From Flectonema sp. DT1601 (taxonomy: Eukaryota > Euglenozoa > Diplonemea > Diplonemida > Diplonemidae), in contig OZ025822.1 of NCBI GenBank assembly GCA_964019425.1, positions 434,001-498,000 of the forward strand: a stretch of DNA of 64,000 nucleotides. The letters are read 5' to 3'. Made by a program: the position numbers and the translations under genes. The stretch's first letter is position 1. Each line of letters opens with the position of its first letter. The notes beneath the pieces are model-generated. The model did no database searches and was not told the origin of the DNA. It saw only the letters and a program-made list of their open reading frames with translations. This document shows, in pieces, positions 43,533 to 55,874 of this stretch.

Positions 43533-44230
43533 ATCGAGAGTAGTGACTTCTGTCTACAATCAACACTCACATCTGATGATCAACTTACATATTCATTTGA
43601 CTGCTGTTTTCTTAGCTCCGGCATTGATGACAAATATGTAGATAGTAACCTTCTGATGTTGTATTCTTGTTTTCAGTTATCTTCCTGTTGCTGTTGCCTC
43701 TCTCTCTGTTATCGAGAGTAGTGACTTCTGTCCACAATCAACACTCACATCTGATGATCAACTTACATATTCATTTGACTGCTGTTTTCTTAGCTTCGGC
43801 ATTGATGACAAATATGTAGATAGTAACTTTCTGATGTTGTATTCTTGTTTTCAGTTATCTTCCTGTTGCTGTTGCCTCTCTCTCTGTTATCGAGAGTAGT
43901 GACTTCTGTCCACAATCAACACTCACATCTGATGATCAACTTACATATTCATTTGACTGCTGTTTTCTTAGCTTCGGCATTGATGACAAATATGTAGATA
44001 GTAACCTTCTGATGTTGTATTCTTGTTTTCAGTTATCTTCCTGTTGCTGTTGCCTCTCTCTCTGTTATCGAGAGTAGTGACTTCTGTCCACAATCAACAC
44101 TCACATCTGATGATCAACTTACATATTCATTTGACTGCTGTTTTCTTAGCTTCGGCATTGATGACAAATATGTAGATAGTAACTTTCTGATGTTGTATTC
44201 TTGTTTTCAGTTATCTTCCTGTTGCTGTTG

Positions 44231-44264
<34 letters not shown>

Positions 44265-44784
44265 ATCGAGAGTAGTGACTTCTGTCTACAATCAACACTC
44301 ACATCTGATGATCAACTTACATATTCATTTGACTGCTGTTTTCTTAGCTCCGGCATTGATGACAAATATGTAGATAGTAACTTTCTGATGTTGTATTCTT
44401 GTTTTCAGTTATCTTCCTGTTGCTGTTGCCTCTCTCTCTGTTATCGAGAGTAGTGACTTCTGTCTACAATCAACACTCACATCTGATGATCAACTTACAT
44501 ATTCATTTGACTGCTGTTTTCTTAGCTCCGGCATTGATGACAAATATGTAGATAGTAACTTTCTGATGTTGTATTCTTGTTTTCAGTTATCTTCCTGTTG
44601 CTGTTGCCTCTCTCTCTGTTATCGAGAGTAGTGACTTCTGTCTACAATCAACACTCACATCTGATGATCAACTTACATATTCATTTGACTGCTGTTTTCT
44701 TAGCTTCGGCATTGATGACAAATATGTAGATAGTAACTTTCTGATGTTGTATTCTTGTTTTCAGTTATCTTCCTGTTGCTGTTG

Positions 44785-44818
<34 letters not shown>

Positions 44819-47800
44819 ATCGAGAGTAGTGACTTCTGTCTACAATCAACACTCACATCTGATGATCAACTTACATATTCATTTGACTGCTGTTTTCTTA
44901 GCTCCGGCATTGATGACAAATATGTAGATAGTAACTTTCTGATGTTGTATTCTTGTTTTCAGTTATCTTCCTGTTGCTGTTGCCTCTCTCTCTGTTATCG
45001 AGAGTAGTGACTTCTGTCTACAATCAACACTCACATCTGATGATCAACTTACATATTCATTTGACTGCTGTTTTCTTAGCTCCGGCATTGATGACAAATA
45101 TGTAGATAGTAACTTTCTGATGTTGTATTCTTGTTTTCAGTTATCTTCCTGTTGCTGTTGCCTCTCTCTCTGTTATCGAGAGTAGTGACTTCTGTCTACA
45201 ATCAACACTCACATCTGATGATCAACTTACATATTCATTTGACTGCTGTTTTCTTAGCTCCGGCATTGATGACAAATATGTAGATAGTAACTTTCTGATG
45301 TTGTATTCTTGTTTTCAGTTATCTTCCTGTTGCTGTTGCCTCTCTCTCTGTTATCGAGAGTAGTGACTTCTGTCTACAATCAACACTCACATCTGATGAT
45401 CAACTTACATATTCATTTGACTGCTGTTTTCTTAGCTCCGGCATTGATGACAAATATGTAGATAGTAACTTTCTGATGTTGTATTCTTGTTTTCAGTTAT
45501 CTTCCTGTTGCTGTTGCCTCTCTCTCTGTTATCGAGAGTAGTGACTTCTGTCTACAATCAACACTCACATCTGATGATCAACTTACATATTCATTTGACT
45601 GCTGTTTTCTTAGCTCCGGCATTGATGACAAATATGTAGATAGTAACTTTCTGATGTTGTATTCTTGTTTTCAGTTATCTTCCTGTTGCTGTTGCCTCTC
45701 TCTCTGTTATCGAGAGTAGTGACTTCTGTCTACAATCAACACTCACATCTGATGATCAACTTACATATTCATTTGACTGCTGTTTTCTTAGCTCCGGCAT
45801 TGATGACAAATATGTAGATAGTAACTTTCTGATGTTGTATTCTTGTTTTCAGTTATCTTCCTGTTGCTGTTGCCTCTCTCTCTGTTATCGAGAGTAGTGA
45901 CTTCTGTCTACAATCAACACTCACATCTGATGATCAACTTACATATTCATTTGACTGCTGTTTTCTTAGCTCCGGCATTGATGACAAATATGTAGATAGT
46001 AACTTTCTGATGTTGTATTCTTGTTTTCAGTTATCTTCCTGTTGCTGTTGCCTCTCTCTCTGTTATCGAGAGTAGTGACTTCTGTCTACAATCAACACTC
46101 ACATCTGATGATCAACTTACATATTCATTTGACTGCTGTTTTCTTAGCTCCGGCATTGATGACAAATATGTAGATAGTAACTTTCTGATGTTGTATTCTT
46201 GTTTTCAGTTATCTTCCTGTTGCTGTTGCCTCTCTCTCTGTTATCGAGAGTAGTGACTTCTGTCTACAATCAACACTCACATCTGATGATCAACTTACAT
46301 ATTCATTTGACTGCTGTTTTCTTAGCTCCGGCATTGATGACAAATATGTAGATAGTAACTTTCTGATGTTGTATTCTTGTTTTCAGTTATCTTCCTGTTG
46401 CTGTTGCCTCTCTCTCTGTTATCGAGAGTAGTGACTTCTGTCTACAATCAACACTCACATCTGATGATCAACTTACATATTCATTTGACTGCTGTTTTCT
46501 TAGCTCCGGCATTGATGACAAATATGTAGATAGTAACTTTCTGATGTTGTATTCTTGTTTTCAGTTATCTTCCTGTTGCTGTTGCCTCTCTCTCTGTTAT
46601 CGAGAGTAGTGACTTCTGTCTACAATCAACACTCACATCTGATGATCAACTTACATATTCATTTGACTGCTGTTTTCTTAGCTCCGGCATTGATGACAAA
46701 TATGTAGATAGTAACCTTCTGATGTTGTATTCTTGTTTTTAGTTATCTTCATCTTGCTACCGCTCTCAATTAGAATTATTTCACAAGAATATAATCAAAC
46801 ACAGGCACCATCATGAGTATAGTTACAGCTGCGGTTACCGTAAGAGCAGCGGCAGTTCCAAATGACCAGTTAAAGAAACTTAATAAAGGAGGTGTCGATA
46901 CTGATGATGAAGACGATGCTGATCGTCAATTATATTTAGTAAATCCTTCTCAAGTTAGTCCTATCGCATCGTACGGTTGTAATGTTATTGGTGTTGGTGG
47001 AACTGGTATTATTCTTACGGAAGAACAGGCTGCTAATCCTGAAAAAATAAATTTAATTCAATTTGTCACTCATACTTCAAAAGGAAAACTGGTTAAAGGA
47101 GCAGAACGAATTGATAGATTCTTAGACCACAGTATAACAAACCGGAATAGAGTTGGGGATTATAAAGCAGCTTTTTCTGATTCAGAAATTAGAAAATCAA
47201 CCATCCACGCACTCTCTCAAACAGGTATTGTTGTTAGAACTTCAACGCAAGCATTAGTGAAGTGGCAGGATGGATCTTCTGGTTGGATTCCATCAATTGA
47301 TCTTGACTTGCTTCATCATATTCAAGACTTTGATCATTTTCCGGGTGGGTTAGTCTCTCCTGCAACCCCATTCACAGTAGATGATACATTTAAAAACCAT
47401 CCATCGAATTCTATTCAAAGTTGTTACGATGTTAAACATGTTGGACCTGCTTTTGGTGATTTGGTTTTGTACAGACCGCATTTGGATGATAAAAAACAAT
47501 CAAATGAAGAACCTTGGGAATGTCCATTGTGTACACTTCAGAATACAGGTCCTCGGTGTTTAGCATGTGACTACATCTCAACTACAGGAAAGGAACAAGA
47601 AGGTGATAAGGAAACTGTTCAGTTGTTGAAATATGATTTCCAACCAACAACTTTAGAAAACCCAAAAGACTCTTCAGAGAGTTACGTTGGAGTCGTAACT
47701 GAAATTACTGATGACAATAAAATAGTTAACATCTCGTGGATTTATTCACAAGCCCCAACAGATCCAGAACCCCGTTCGTATCATTGCGAACGAGGAGTTA

Positions 47801-48927
47801 TCGCCGGTACTATTACTGGTCCTGGTTCCACTCTTAACTCATTTAATATTAATTGGCATCAGCATTCCGTTCCAGGGAATAAATTCAATTCTCGCTACAA
47901 GTCAGAATTCGAACCCCCTCGGGAATGTCCTATTCAGGATTTATTATGCCTTGTTGATGATGGGGATAATGACGAAGAGGAGGAGGAGGAAGAAGAAGAA
48001 GAAGCCGAAGAGACGATTGATTGGGAAGATCGTTTCAAACCAAATCCAAAAAGTGATACTTCGAAAGCTAAGGACTCTCCTCCTACAGTAACTGAAGAGT
48101 CACCTGTTTTAAAGAGAGTGAACTCTTGTCATGAACCCTTTGGATCTCCTGATTCTGTTTGTAGTAGTTCTTCCTTCTCATGTGTTGATACTAGTGATCC
48201 AACACCAGCAGTAGAACAACAACAAAGTGATAATGATGATGGGCAGTCACCGATATCTTCAGCGGCAGGATCTTTATTATCGGGAAGCGTTCCTAATGGA
48301 AGGTCCAGTTTTCCAGCAATGGGTGATGAGCCTACTGTTGGACCCACTGAGGATGTAACAGTTGGTGAGCCTACTGTTGAACCCACTGAGGACATGGCTG
48401 CAACAGTTAGCGAAAACATAGCTGCAACACTTAGTGAGAACATAGCCGCAACAGTTAGTGGCCAGTTTAAAAGGATGATTGGAAGTATCAGTTCTATTGC
48501 TGCTGGTATTGTTGGTGAAGAAGATGAACAAAATGATGAACAGGAAGACGAACAAAATGATGAACAGGAAGATGATGAAGACGATGAGCAGTTCAAGACT
48601 GTTCCATCTCTACTGGCGCATAGCCTTTCAACAGAAATGGATGCGTTGGCTCCTCGACCAAATCTGAAGAGAATTCAAACGGAATGGAAATCATTTAGTC
48701 GGTCTCTACCTCCTGGGATATCTGTAATCGCTTCTGAACAATATCCACAGATGTTTAGAGTTCTTATTGATGGCCCTGCTCACACTCCGTACTACAGTTC
48801 TTCATTCATCTTTGACTTCCTACTGCCTCATAATTACCCCTTAGAACCTCCAAAAGTTAACTTCCTTTCATACGGCTACAGGTTAAACCCCAACCTGTAT
48901 ATTGATGGAAGAGTTTGCCGTATGTCA

Positions 48928-48959
<32 letters not shown>

Positions 48960-49655
48960 CCTAAAAGACAACAAAATGCAAAAAAAATCGGTTTACGGGT
49001 TTTTGACCTTCTCTTTTTTTAGGGTTAATTTCTTCCCTAATGATATAATTACTTTAAAACAGTCTCACTTCTTGGAACGTGGTTCGGATACGAAACTTGT
49101 GAACGATGGAATCCGTCATCAACTCTCTTACAACTTTTTATATCATTGCAAGGATTGGTACTTACAAAAGAACCTTACTATAATGAAGCAGGTGTGTGTT
49201 TTGTGTTGTTAAAAAAAAAAAAAAAAAAAATTTCTTGTTAACACCAAACAACAGGTTATCATAATCACCTTGGGTCACTTGAAGGTCGAGTGAACTCACG
49301 TTCATATAATGAACAAGTTTATCTACACTCTTTGCAATACACTGCTACGGTATTGAATGATCCCCCAAAAGATTTCTCTGATAAGTTACTTTTGAAAATG
49401 AAATCACGAGTTAAGCGAATATTAGAAAACACGGAAAGATATATTTCAACATGCAGCACTACGACACTTCCAACAGTAGATGCAGGTCTCAAAGAAGGTT
49501 CTAAGGTTATGGTTGACCCTTCGCAACTACCAGAGAACAGCAGTATCAATGAAGACGGGTTGGTAGAACCTATTTCTCATGGTTTTGCTGTATCTCTGAA
49601 GGCTTTTATTCCGAAATTTAAAGCTGTCCTACGAGATTGCGGTGTTGAGTGTTAA
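41690..49655 (+). CDS. UBE2O/PHO2-like E2 ubiquitin-conjugating enzyme
   Basis: Four exons: 41690-42440, 46805-48919, 49063-49191 and 49255-49655, all introns phase 1, giving 1,131 aa. Joining exons 1 and 2 gives FYPSQ...[12 protein letters not shown], which reads like the FYPGQ...GTV repeat in plant PHO2 (UBC24) and animal UBE2O, so these are one gene. The N-terminal part holds SH3-like (CR-type) repeats. A RanBP2-type zinc finger ([20 protein letters not shown], about residues 486-507) follows, then acidic and Ser-rich linkers. The UBC domain is C-terminal: [19 protein letters not shown], then DGRVCLSLLGTW with the catalytic Cys at about residue 955 (codon 48916-48918) and [11 protein letters not shown]2O-type enzymes act as E2/E3 hybrids, for example on unassembled proteins or, in plants, phosphate transporters. 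Confidence 0.92.
42441..46804 (+). other. 4.4-kb intron 1 of the UBE2O-like gene
   Basis: GTTTGT donor to AAACACAG acceptor, 4,364 nt, phase 1, about 30-70 times longer than most other introns here. Nearly all of it is a 178-bp tandem array. The join is supported by frame and by the continuous UBE2O/PHO2-like sequence across it. Confidence 0.85.
42485..46750 (+). repeat. 178-bp satellite array, about 24 units
   Basis: Units start at 42485, 42663, 42841, 43019, 43197, 43375, 43573, 43751, 43929, 44107, 44305, 44483, 44661, 44859, then every 178 bp to 46639, where the last is partial. Three units (from 43375, 44107 and 44661) are 198 bp because of a 20-bp longer (CT)n tract. Most carry TTGTTTTCAG, an acceptor-like site, and a small CTCTC/GAGAG hairpin. 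Units from 44859 rightward are nearly identical; earlier ones differ at a few sites. 178 is not a multiple of 3, so the array is not one long coding repeat. Confidence 0.95.
48920..49062 (+). other. Intron 2 of the UBE2O-like gene
   Basis: 143 nt, GTATGT to TTAAAACAG, phase 1, splitting the codon right after the catalytic Cys. Its removal gives VCLSLLGTW as in other E2 active sites. Confidence 0.95.
49192..49254 (+). other. Intron 3 of the UBE2O-like gene
   Basis: 63 nt, GTGTGT to CAACAG, phase 1; restores [14 protein letters not shown]. Confidence 0.9.
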
Positions 49656-49984
49656 CTCAAACGATTCTTTTTGTTAAGCATTTCTAACTGAAAATTTTTA
49701 CGGAGGCTGCCTTTGCTGGTATGCAGTTTTTTGTTTTCTTTTCCCCCCTCCTTTTTCTGAGCTACTTTTTTTTATACTGTTGCCTGTGCATACCGTAGAA
49801 TCACTTACTCGTGACTCGAAAATACACTTGTGAGTTTAATCGCTGATTTTCGTCGTGTTTTTTTTTTTTTTTTTTTTTTTTGTTTTTTTTTTTTGTGGTA
49901 ATTCTCGTGTAAAGGTTTTTTAAAGTTGAATTAAAAAAAGGAGGACTGCTGGTTTTCTTTGTGAGACCGTGAGTTTACAGAAAA

Positions 49985-50021
<37 letters not shown>

Positions 50022-52353
50022 AAAATCAAAATCATATATTATTAAAAAAAGAAAACAGCAACAGCTATTCCTTCAGCGGGTTGCAGTTAGCAGTTTCTAA
50101 CCAGCTGCGTGACAACATTAGGTTATGTTTCGTGTTCTTTTTTTTTCCCCCCCTTCCTCCTTTCTCTTTCCCTTCTTTTTATTTTATTTTACTATTTCTT
50201 AATCATTATGGTTTCAGCTGTTAGTATTTAACCTAAATTGGGAGGTGACAGGGGGGCAAAAATGCCACCTTTTTTTTTGTCAGTTAGTAAGTAGCTTATA
50301 ATCTGTTCATTTGATAGAAATCTTTGCACAAAGCATGGCATCAGAATGAAAAGACTTGCTTCAACTTATTTCTCGTGTGGCAGCAATTTAAGTAATCCAA
50401 AGAAAGACAAAAGAAACGTTTGATTTTTTTTTTCTTTTTTTTCCAAAGCCCCCCTCGCGGGTACTAAGTGTGCTTTGGAATAGAAAGCTTTGCTTTAAAA
50501 AAAAAAAAAAAATTAATTCAGTTCTGGACAATCGCCTTCAATAAGTTTCAAACTACCAAACTAAAAACCTTGTGTTGTAAAGTCTGACAAGAATTCATAT
50601 AAATCCAATCATACACAGTAGACAGGATGCAAAAGCAGAACAGACAAGTAGCAATTTCTTTTTAGTGACGCACACATTTCTTCTTAGCTGTTGTGTTTAA
50701 AGTGCCCACAAATGTGGGTTCCTTACTAACTCGCGGCATATTTTATTTTCTATTATTACAAATAAAGCAATCACTAATGTCAGACATTTGACTCTGATGC
50801 TTTTTTTTTTTTTAAACTAAAAACACAATCAGCGAAATTTCCTTTCAGACGTTTTTCGTTGACAAGCATTCTAGCCCTCTTTTTTTTTATTATCTTTCTT
50901 CTCTTCTTTTCCCCCCTCCTTGTTTTCGGCGTTGTAAAACACGCTCTCGGTCTGATTAATTATTTCGGCCAGCATACAGATCGTGCTGTGAGTTACCCTG
51001 GAGTACTCGTATTGTGCGGCAATGATTGATTGGTTTTATAGTTTATGTTTTTTTTTCCCTCTTTTTTTTCTTTCTTTCTTCCCATAACCTTTTTCTTGAC
51101 AAAAAAGAAGAAGGGGGAGAAGAATGTTAAGGAAAAAAAAAAAAAAAAAAAACAAAGACAAGAAAAGAGTTCAGTTTAAATTCATTTGTGCTTTGTTGAT
51201 TACTATTTCGTAGGGAAAAAATCGAATATTTTTTTCCCCCCCCTTCACGAAAATGGTAATAAACAAAGTAAACGACTCAGCCAGTCACCAATTGACTGAC
51301 TTACATAACTGATGACAGAGAATAGAGGTAAGAGGTATATAGATTACTCTCGAAACCTAATAGTTACTTTATTATACCAAGTTGCCCTTAGTCGCTGTTT
51401 CTAAAACTAATGTTAAATTATCTTTATGTTTTAATGATACAACACAGTTGTAATATTTACAAAATCGAACATACATTCCCTTTACGAGATGGTAAATAAA
51501 TAAAGTAAACGAGATTCGTAGGGCTACGAAAGACGCAACAAAACTACATGATTTTTTTTTTTTTTCTCTTTCCGATATTCACTCATTCCATCCCTTTTTA
51601 AATTCAAAGGGTAAGTGGATCAACATTCATGAAAACCGTTACCATCTCAGGTAGAAAATAATTCGACAAGCTTGAAAAAGTGACTTATAGTACTTGAAAA
51701 TTGAAATTGTCCGACTTTCTCTCGTTTTCATTTTTTTTTTTTTTTTTTTTTCAATTCTCTTATTTTGTGCAATACAAAAAAAAAAAAGCAAAAAAGCAAA
51801 CCAAATTATAATTTTATTTTTATTTTTATTTTATTTTATTTTGTGTGTTTCAGTTTGCATATATTGTCTCATTTATATATAAAAATAGGGAGCTAGGTCA
51901 TGTTGACCTTTTTTTTTTTTTTTCTTTTTTCCGGATTCCTTTCGTAATCCCCGTCATGTAGATTATGTTTTTAGTGGTCAACACAAAAAGGAATAATCTT
52001 TATCAGAAAAAAAACAAAAAAAAAAAAAAAAAAAAACCACATCAACTACTACTGGTTCTCTTAAGGACCAAAAGCAGTTTTTCGTTATTTCGTTGTTTCT
52101 TGTACTACCAGGACTATGTTTTTTTTTGATTGAAAGCTTTTGTTAACCGGTTGCGTCTGTTTGTCTTTAAACTTTTTTTAAAAATTTCTTTTTTATATTT
52201 CTTTTTACAGATAACGACATATTAGACCGATGGGGTTTGATGGATGACTTTATCATCACCTTCGAGGTGGATTGACATCTTCCTCTACTTGAAAAAGAAT
52301 AAATTTTATTATTCCTGATTACCTATTTTGTGCCACCTACAGGAGTCAACCCA
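49656..52353 (+). other. 2.7-kb gene-free stretch
   Basis: No coding sequence recognised. Long T-runs, a TTCGTAG/CTACGAA inverted repeat near 51515-51531, and a weak 70-bp match (about 51407-51480) to 11,885-11,950. Acceptor-like sites end at 52210 and 52342. Confidence 0.55.
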
Positions 52354-55188
52354 ATGGAGCCCTCTAGCGAGGAGGAGTACATGATGCTCGTTGGGAAACC
52401 CAACCCTCCTCCTGTCGAGAGAACAGATATCGATATGGAGGCGGAGGTAAAAGTTCAGCCACTGACGGCAGCCCTTCGTAGAGATATCAGAAAAGCGAGA
52501 GCATACAGAGGAATGCCGATCTATTTATTTTATTTGACCGCCTTAACAATGGTCCCCTGGGTAAGTCGATTATCAAACAGCCGTTACAATGAACTTTATC
52601 ACTTAGAAAAGGCAAACCGACAAGAATTAGATGTTGACCACTTCACAGATCACGTACACGACGTTAATGATTTCTGGGACTGGTTTAGTACGACAGCAAT
52701 AAAGACACATGGATTGGGAAGTAACTACACAACTGGTGGGAGGCTACAACTAGCTCAAGTTTCTAATTACCCCGTTGGTTATGTTCTTATGAGACAATTC
52801 CGAGTTGAAAGATCAAGATGTATCATCCCTACAGTAGTAAGACAAAGTTTAGAAGGAAAGATCCTCGACTGTCATGGTGAATGGGAAGATGGAAGTCAAT
52901 CAATAGAACCTTATGGTCCAGCAGACGCTAACGGTAATCCAGCATGGAAACCTGGAGGAGGAGTATCAGTCGTTGCAGTCAGCACAATGTTTCACAGCTA
53001 CAGCTCAACTGATAATGCTTTTGCGATAAAGCTTCCTCTTCCACCGATTTCAACAGATGTCGATGACATGAGGAACAACATAACATTCTTAAAAGATAAT
53101 AATTGGATTGATGCGAGCAGTCGAGTAGTCATAGTTGACATCTTAACATTCAACCCAAGTATCGATGCTTTTGCTTTAAATCATTTTTTCATCGAGTTTT
53201 TCGCAACCGGTAGTAGCGAAGCCGGTCAGAAAGCTTACCCTTTTGATTTATTAAATTTCGGAGCGGGTTCCAGTTATTTTCAATTCTTTTTAGATATAGT
53301 AGCCGTGGTATGCAATGCAGACATGGCTATATCTGTATTAGTATCGGGTTATCGGAGTTGGGAAATGGGATTGAATTTTCCTTGGATCGGTCCGTTTGAT
53401 TTTTTTGACGTTGGATTCGTAATTTTTTTATCACACGCACTCTACTTTAGAATGCTTTTATGGAGAGATGGACCTGATCTTCACGATGGTCCAGAGTTAG
53501 AGTTAAACGAAACGTTTGAATCCCTATTCGCCTACGGATATGATTATGAACGTTCAAATACTTATGTTGGTATTTCTGTAGTGTTTGCTTGGATCCGTTT
53601 GTTTCGGTTTCTTCAGTTTAACAGCAGACTTGGTGTACTTTCTGAAACTGTCGCAAACGCCAGCGCGGATCTAATTTCTATTTTTTTAATATTTATCATC
53701 GTGCTGGTTGGATATGGTATCGGTGGATCTGCTTTGTACGGAGTTGACCACAAAAACTTCAGCTCTTGGTGGCTAGCAATTTCATATCTCCTCCGACTTC
53801 TTATATCAGCAGAAGTCGACCAGCACTACGATGAGCTTAAAGTAATTCATCCAGACTGGACTGGTCTTTATATGAGTTCATTCATGGTCATCACGTGGGT
53901 TATCCTTTTAAACATGATTCTTGCTATCATCACTGGATCTTTTGTTTCTGTTCAAGAGAATAATAAAATCCAACGAGATCCCTGGACTGTAAAAATGTTT
54001 AGAAAAGATGCAAACAAACTTTGTAAACGTCTACGTCCAACATGCATGGGAAAAGACAAGGGCTACTGCAGAACAAGAATCATACTGATTAAGAAATTAA
54101 GCGCGTACACTGAAGAAATGAGAGCCAAAAGCATCCCTCTCAGAGATCAGTTTATATCACTAAAAGTTTGGTTGGAGAGGACATTAGATGAGGTCGACGA
54201 GACAACTGCCATACGAATCTTTGAAAGAGTTTTGATGACCTCAGGCGGTGACGCAGCTCAGATTAAAATAGGAACCAGATTCGCTACAAGTATGAAATCT
54301 ACCATAGGACTGGTTCAAAGATCTATCAACCGATTAGATGAAAAACTAGCGAATTCAATCAACGCAAATGAACAACGAAAGGTCACAGTAGATTGCAGTA
54401 CTCAAACTGATTTAAAACCGGTTCCTCCCATAAATGGAGAATACCAACAACGAACTCAAGAAAAGAAACTAAAACAACAGAAAAAAGATAAAACCAGATC
54501 GGCAAGACGTAACAAATTACATCAGCTCTCGGCACAGAATCGTTCTTTTTCTAATTCATATCCACAGCAACCAGCAGCAGTGATTCCACCAAGACGAACG
54601 TACAGTGGGATTGTTTTTTCAAGTCATGAAGATGGAATGTGTACTTCACCAGGATGCTCAAACACTATAGTTGAGGGCAGCCAGTACTGTGGAGGTCATT
54701 TGTGTCCGTCATGTAATGGAGCGAAGGCGTCAAGATATCAAAGTGTTTGTGTTGTGTGTGAGTGTAATGATATTTATGATGAGCCAAAAACATATTCAAG
54801 ACTACCAACACCAAAGAAACAAGAATCAATAGATGAAAACATACCAACTTATGGAAGTAGATTCTCAGTAAGAAAACAATCTGACCCTATACCTTTACTG
54901 TCGAGTAGCACTACTCCAGATGATTTGATTACTAATAGTGACCCATCTTCACCTCTTCGTCGTCCACTACACAAACCTCGCGATGGAATTACCACGATTC
55001 CATCATCTGGTTCATATATTAGAAAACCATCAGTGTTTTCTGGTCATAGCGGCATTACTCCAACGTCTAGCTCTCAATCAAATGAACTCCCCTCAACAAG
55101 AGGTGATCAAAGAGCCAGTGATGCAATTCTTTCTTATTGGGGTCAAACGAATTCACCAAAGATAATTGAGATGCAGGAATTATCGTAA
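52354..55188 (+). CDS. Polycystin-2-like (TRPP) cation channel
   Basis: 944 aa from ATG 52354, 12 nt after an acceptor-like CTACAG; an in-frame GTG at 52330 is not preferred. Layout: cytosolic N-terminus, S1 at about 53-70 (GMPIYLFYLTALTMVPWV), a large extracellular loop of the polycystin type (about 70-300: LRQ-like MRQFRVERSRC, YGPADANGNPAW), then S2-S6 and a pore region (NFSSWWLAISYLLRLLISAE, about 467-487) followed by S6 (VITWVILLNMILAIITGSFV). TRPP channels pass Ca2+ and other cations, often in cilia. The C-terminus lacks an obvious EF-hand. It carries a charged Gln/Lys stretch and a Cys/His cluster (C-x4-C-x9-C-x2-H-x-C-x2-C...C-x2-C, about 762-804) likely to bind zinc, then a Ser/Thr-rich tail. 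Confidence 0.88.
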   Translation: MEPSSEEEYMMLVGKPNPPPVERTDIDMEAEVKVQPLTAALRRDIRKARAYRGMPIYLFYLTALTMVPWVSRLSNSRYNELYHLEKANRQELDVDHFTDHVHDVNDFWDWFSTTAIKTHGLGSNYTTGGRLQLAQVSNYPVGYVLMRQFRVERSRCIIPTVVRQSLEGKILDCHGEWEDGSQSIEPYGPADANGNPAWKPGGGVSVVAVSTMFHSYSSTDNAFAIKLPLPPISTDVDDMRNNITFLKDNNWIDASSRVVIVDILTFNPSIDAFALNHFFIEFFATGSSEAGQKAYPFDLLNFGAGSSYFQFFLDIVAVVCNADMAISVLVSGYRSWEMGLNFPWIGPFDFFDVGFVIFLSHALYFRMLLWRDGPDLHDGPELELNETFESLFAYGYDYERSNTYVGISVVFAWIRLFRFLQFNSRLGVLSETVANASADLISIFLIFIIVLVGYGIGGSALYGVDHKNFSSWWLAISYLLRLLISAEVDQHYDELKVIHPDWTGLYMSSFMVITWVILLNMILAIITGSFVSVQENNKIQRDPWTVKMFRKDANKLCKRLRPTCMGKDKGYCRTRIILIKKLSAYTEEMRAKSIPLRDQFISLKVWLERTLDEVDETTAIRIFERVLMTSGGDAAQIKIGTRFATSMKSTIGLVQRSINRLDEKLANSINANEQRKVTVDCSTQTDLKPVPPINGEYQQRTQEKKLKQQKKDKTRSARRNKLHQLSAQNRSFSNSYPQQPAAVIPPRRTYSGIVFSSHEDGMCTSPGCSNTIVEGSQYCGGHLCPSCNGAKASRYQSVCVVCECNDIYDEPKTYSRLPTPKKQESIDENIPTYGSRFSVRKQSDPIPLLSSSTTPDDLITNSDPSSPLRRPLHKPRDGITTIPSSGSYIRKPSVFSGHSGITPTSSSQSNELPSTRGDQRASDAILSYWGQTNSPKIIEMQELS

Positions 55189-55666
55189 GGTGTTTTTATA
55201 CGGGTGGAAAAGAGTATTTTTTTTTATTAAATATGTTTGTTAAAATATTTTGTTAGAAAAATCATTTATAAGTTTTTTTTTTTTTTCTTCTTTTAGTTTT
55301 ACAACGTGGGACTCAAACTTTCCTTCTTTTTTTTCTCCTTTCGTACGAAAGAATAATCTTTAGGCCTCTTTCCTTGATTTTGTTTTATAAACCTAAAATT
55401 TAAATTCCCAAAGAGATACCGCACACAGTACCACTCCCTTGTGAGAACAGTGACAGCTGTCTTCATAATAAGAGAGTTTTTTTCTTCTTTTTTTTTTTTT
55501 TTTTTTTGCTGGGCTTGTCTTGTGTTTTTAATTCATATGTGTGTTTCTGTTTAATGACAACCAAAAATTTCTTTTTTTTTTTTTTTTTTGTATTCTTCTG
55601 TTGTGGTTTTTTTTTGTTCTTCTCTTCCAACTCACGCGGCTCGTGTGCTTCGTTTGATTCAATCAC

Positions 55667-55702
<36 letters not shown>

Positions 55703-55772
55703 TTGTTTTGTTTAACCTCCTCTAGGAAAGGCTTGATTTCATTTTCTGGGTTGTTATCGAGTATTAATCGCC

Positions 55773-55874
55773 TGTGAGAGTCTCACAGTTGCTGTGTACC
55801 GAATTACTGGTACCCCCGTGATCTTCTCCAGAGTTGTTTTTTTTCTTTTTTTTTTTTGGCACCCTGACTTCGAT
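55773..55874 (+). repeat. Dispersed palindromic repeat, copy 2
   Basis: TGTGAGAGTCTCAC, then TGTACCGAATTACTGGTACC, then CACCCTGACTTCGA after a T-run. Same block order as 17338-17407. Confidence 0.7.

Noticed and set aside
43458-45007. Three 87-codon frames with LSLSLS inside the array
   Set aside because: They arise from the longer (CT)n units of the 178-bp satellite; the period is not a multiple of 3 and the region is intronic.
42485-46750. CRISPR-like regular repeat
   Set aside because: Units are near-identical over their full 178 bp with no unique spacers, and the setting is eukaryotic; it is a satellite.
48920-49212. Read-through end of the UBE2O-like gene with a poly-Phe tail
   Set aside because: The Phe run is the intron's T-tract; splicing at 48920/49062 and 49192/49254 restores the E2 active site and tail.
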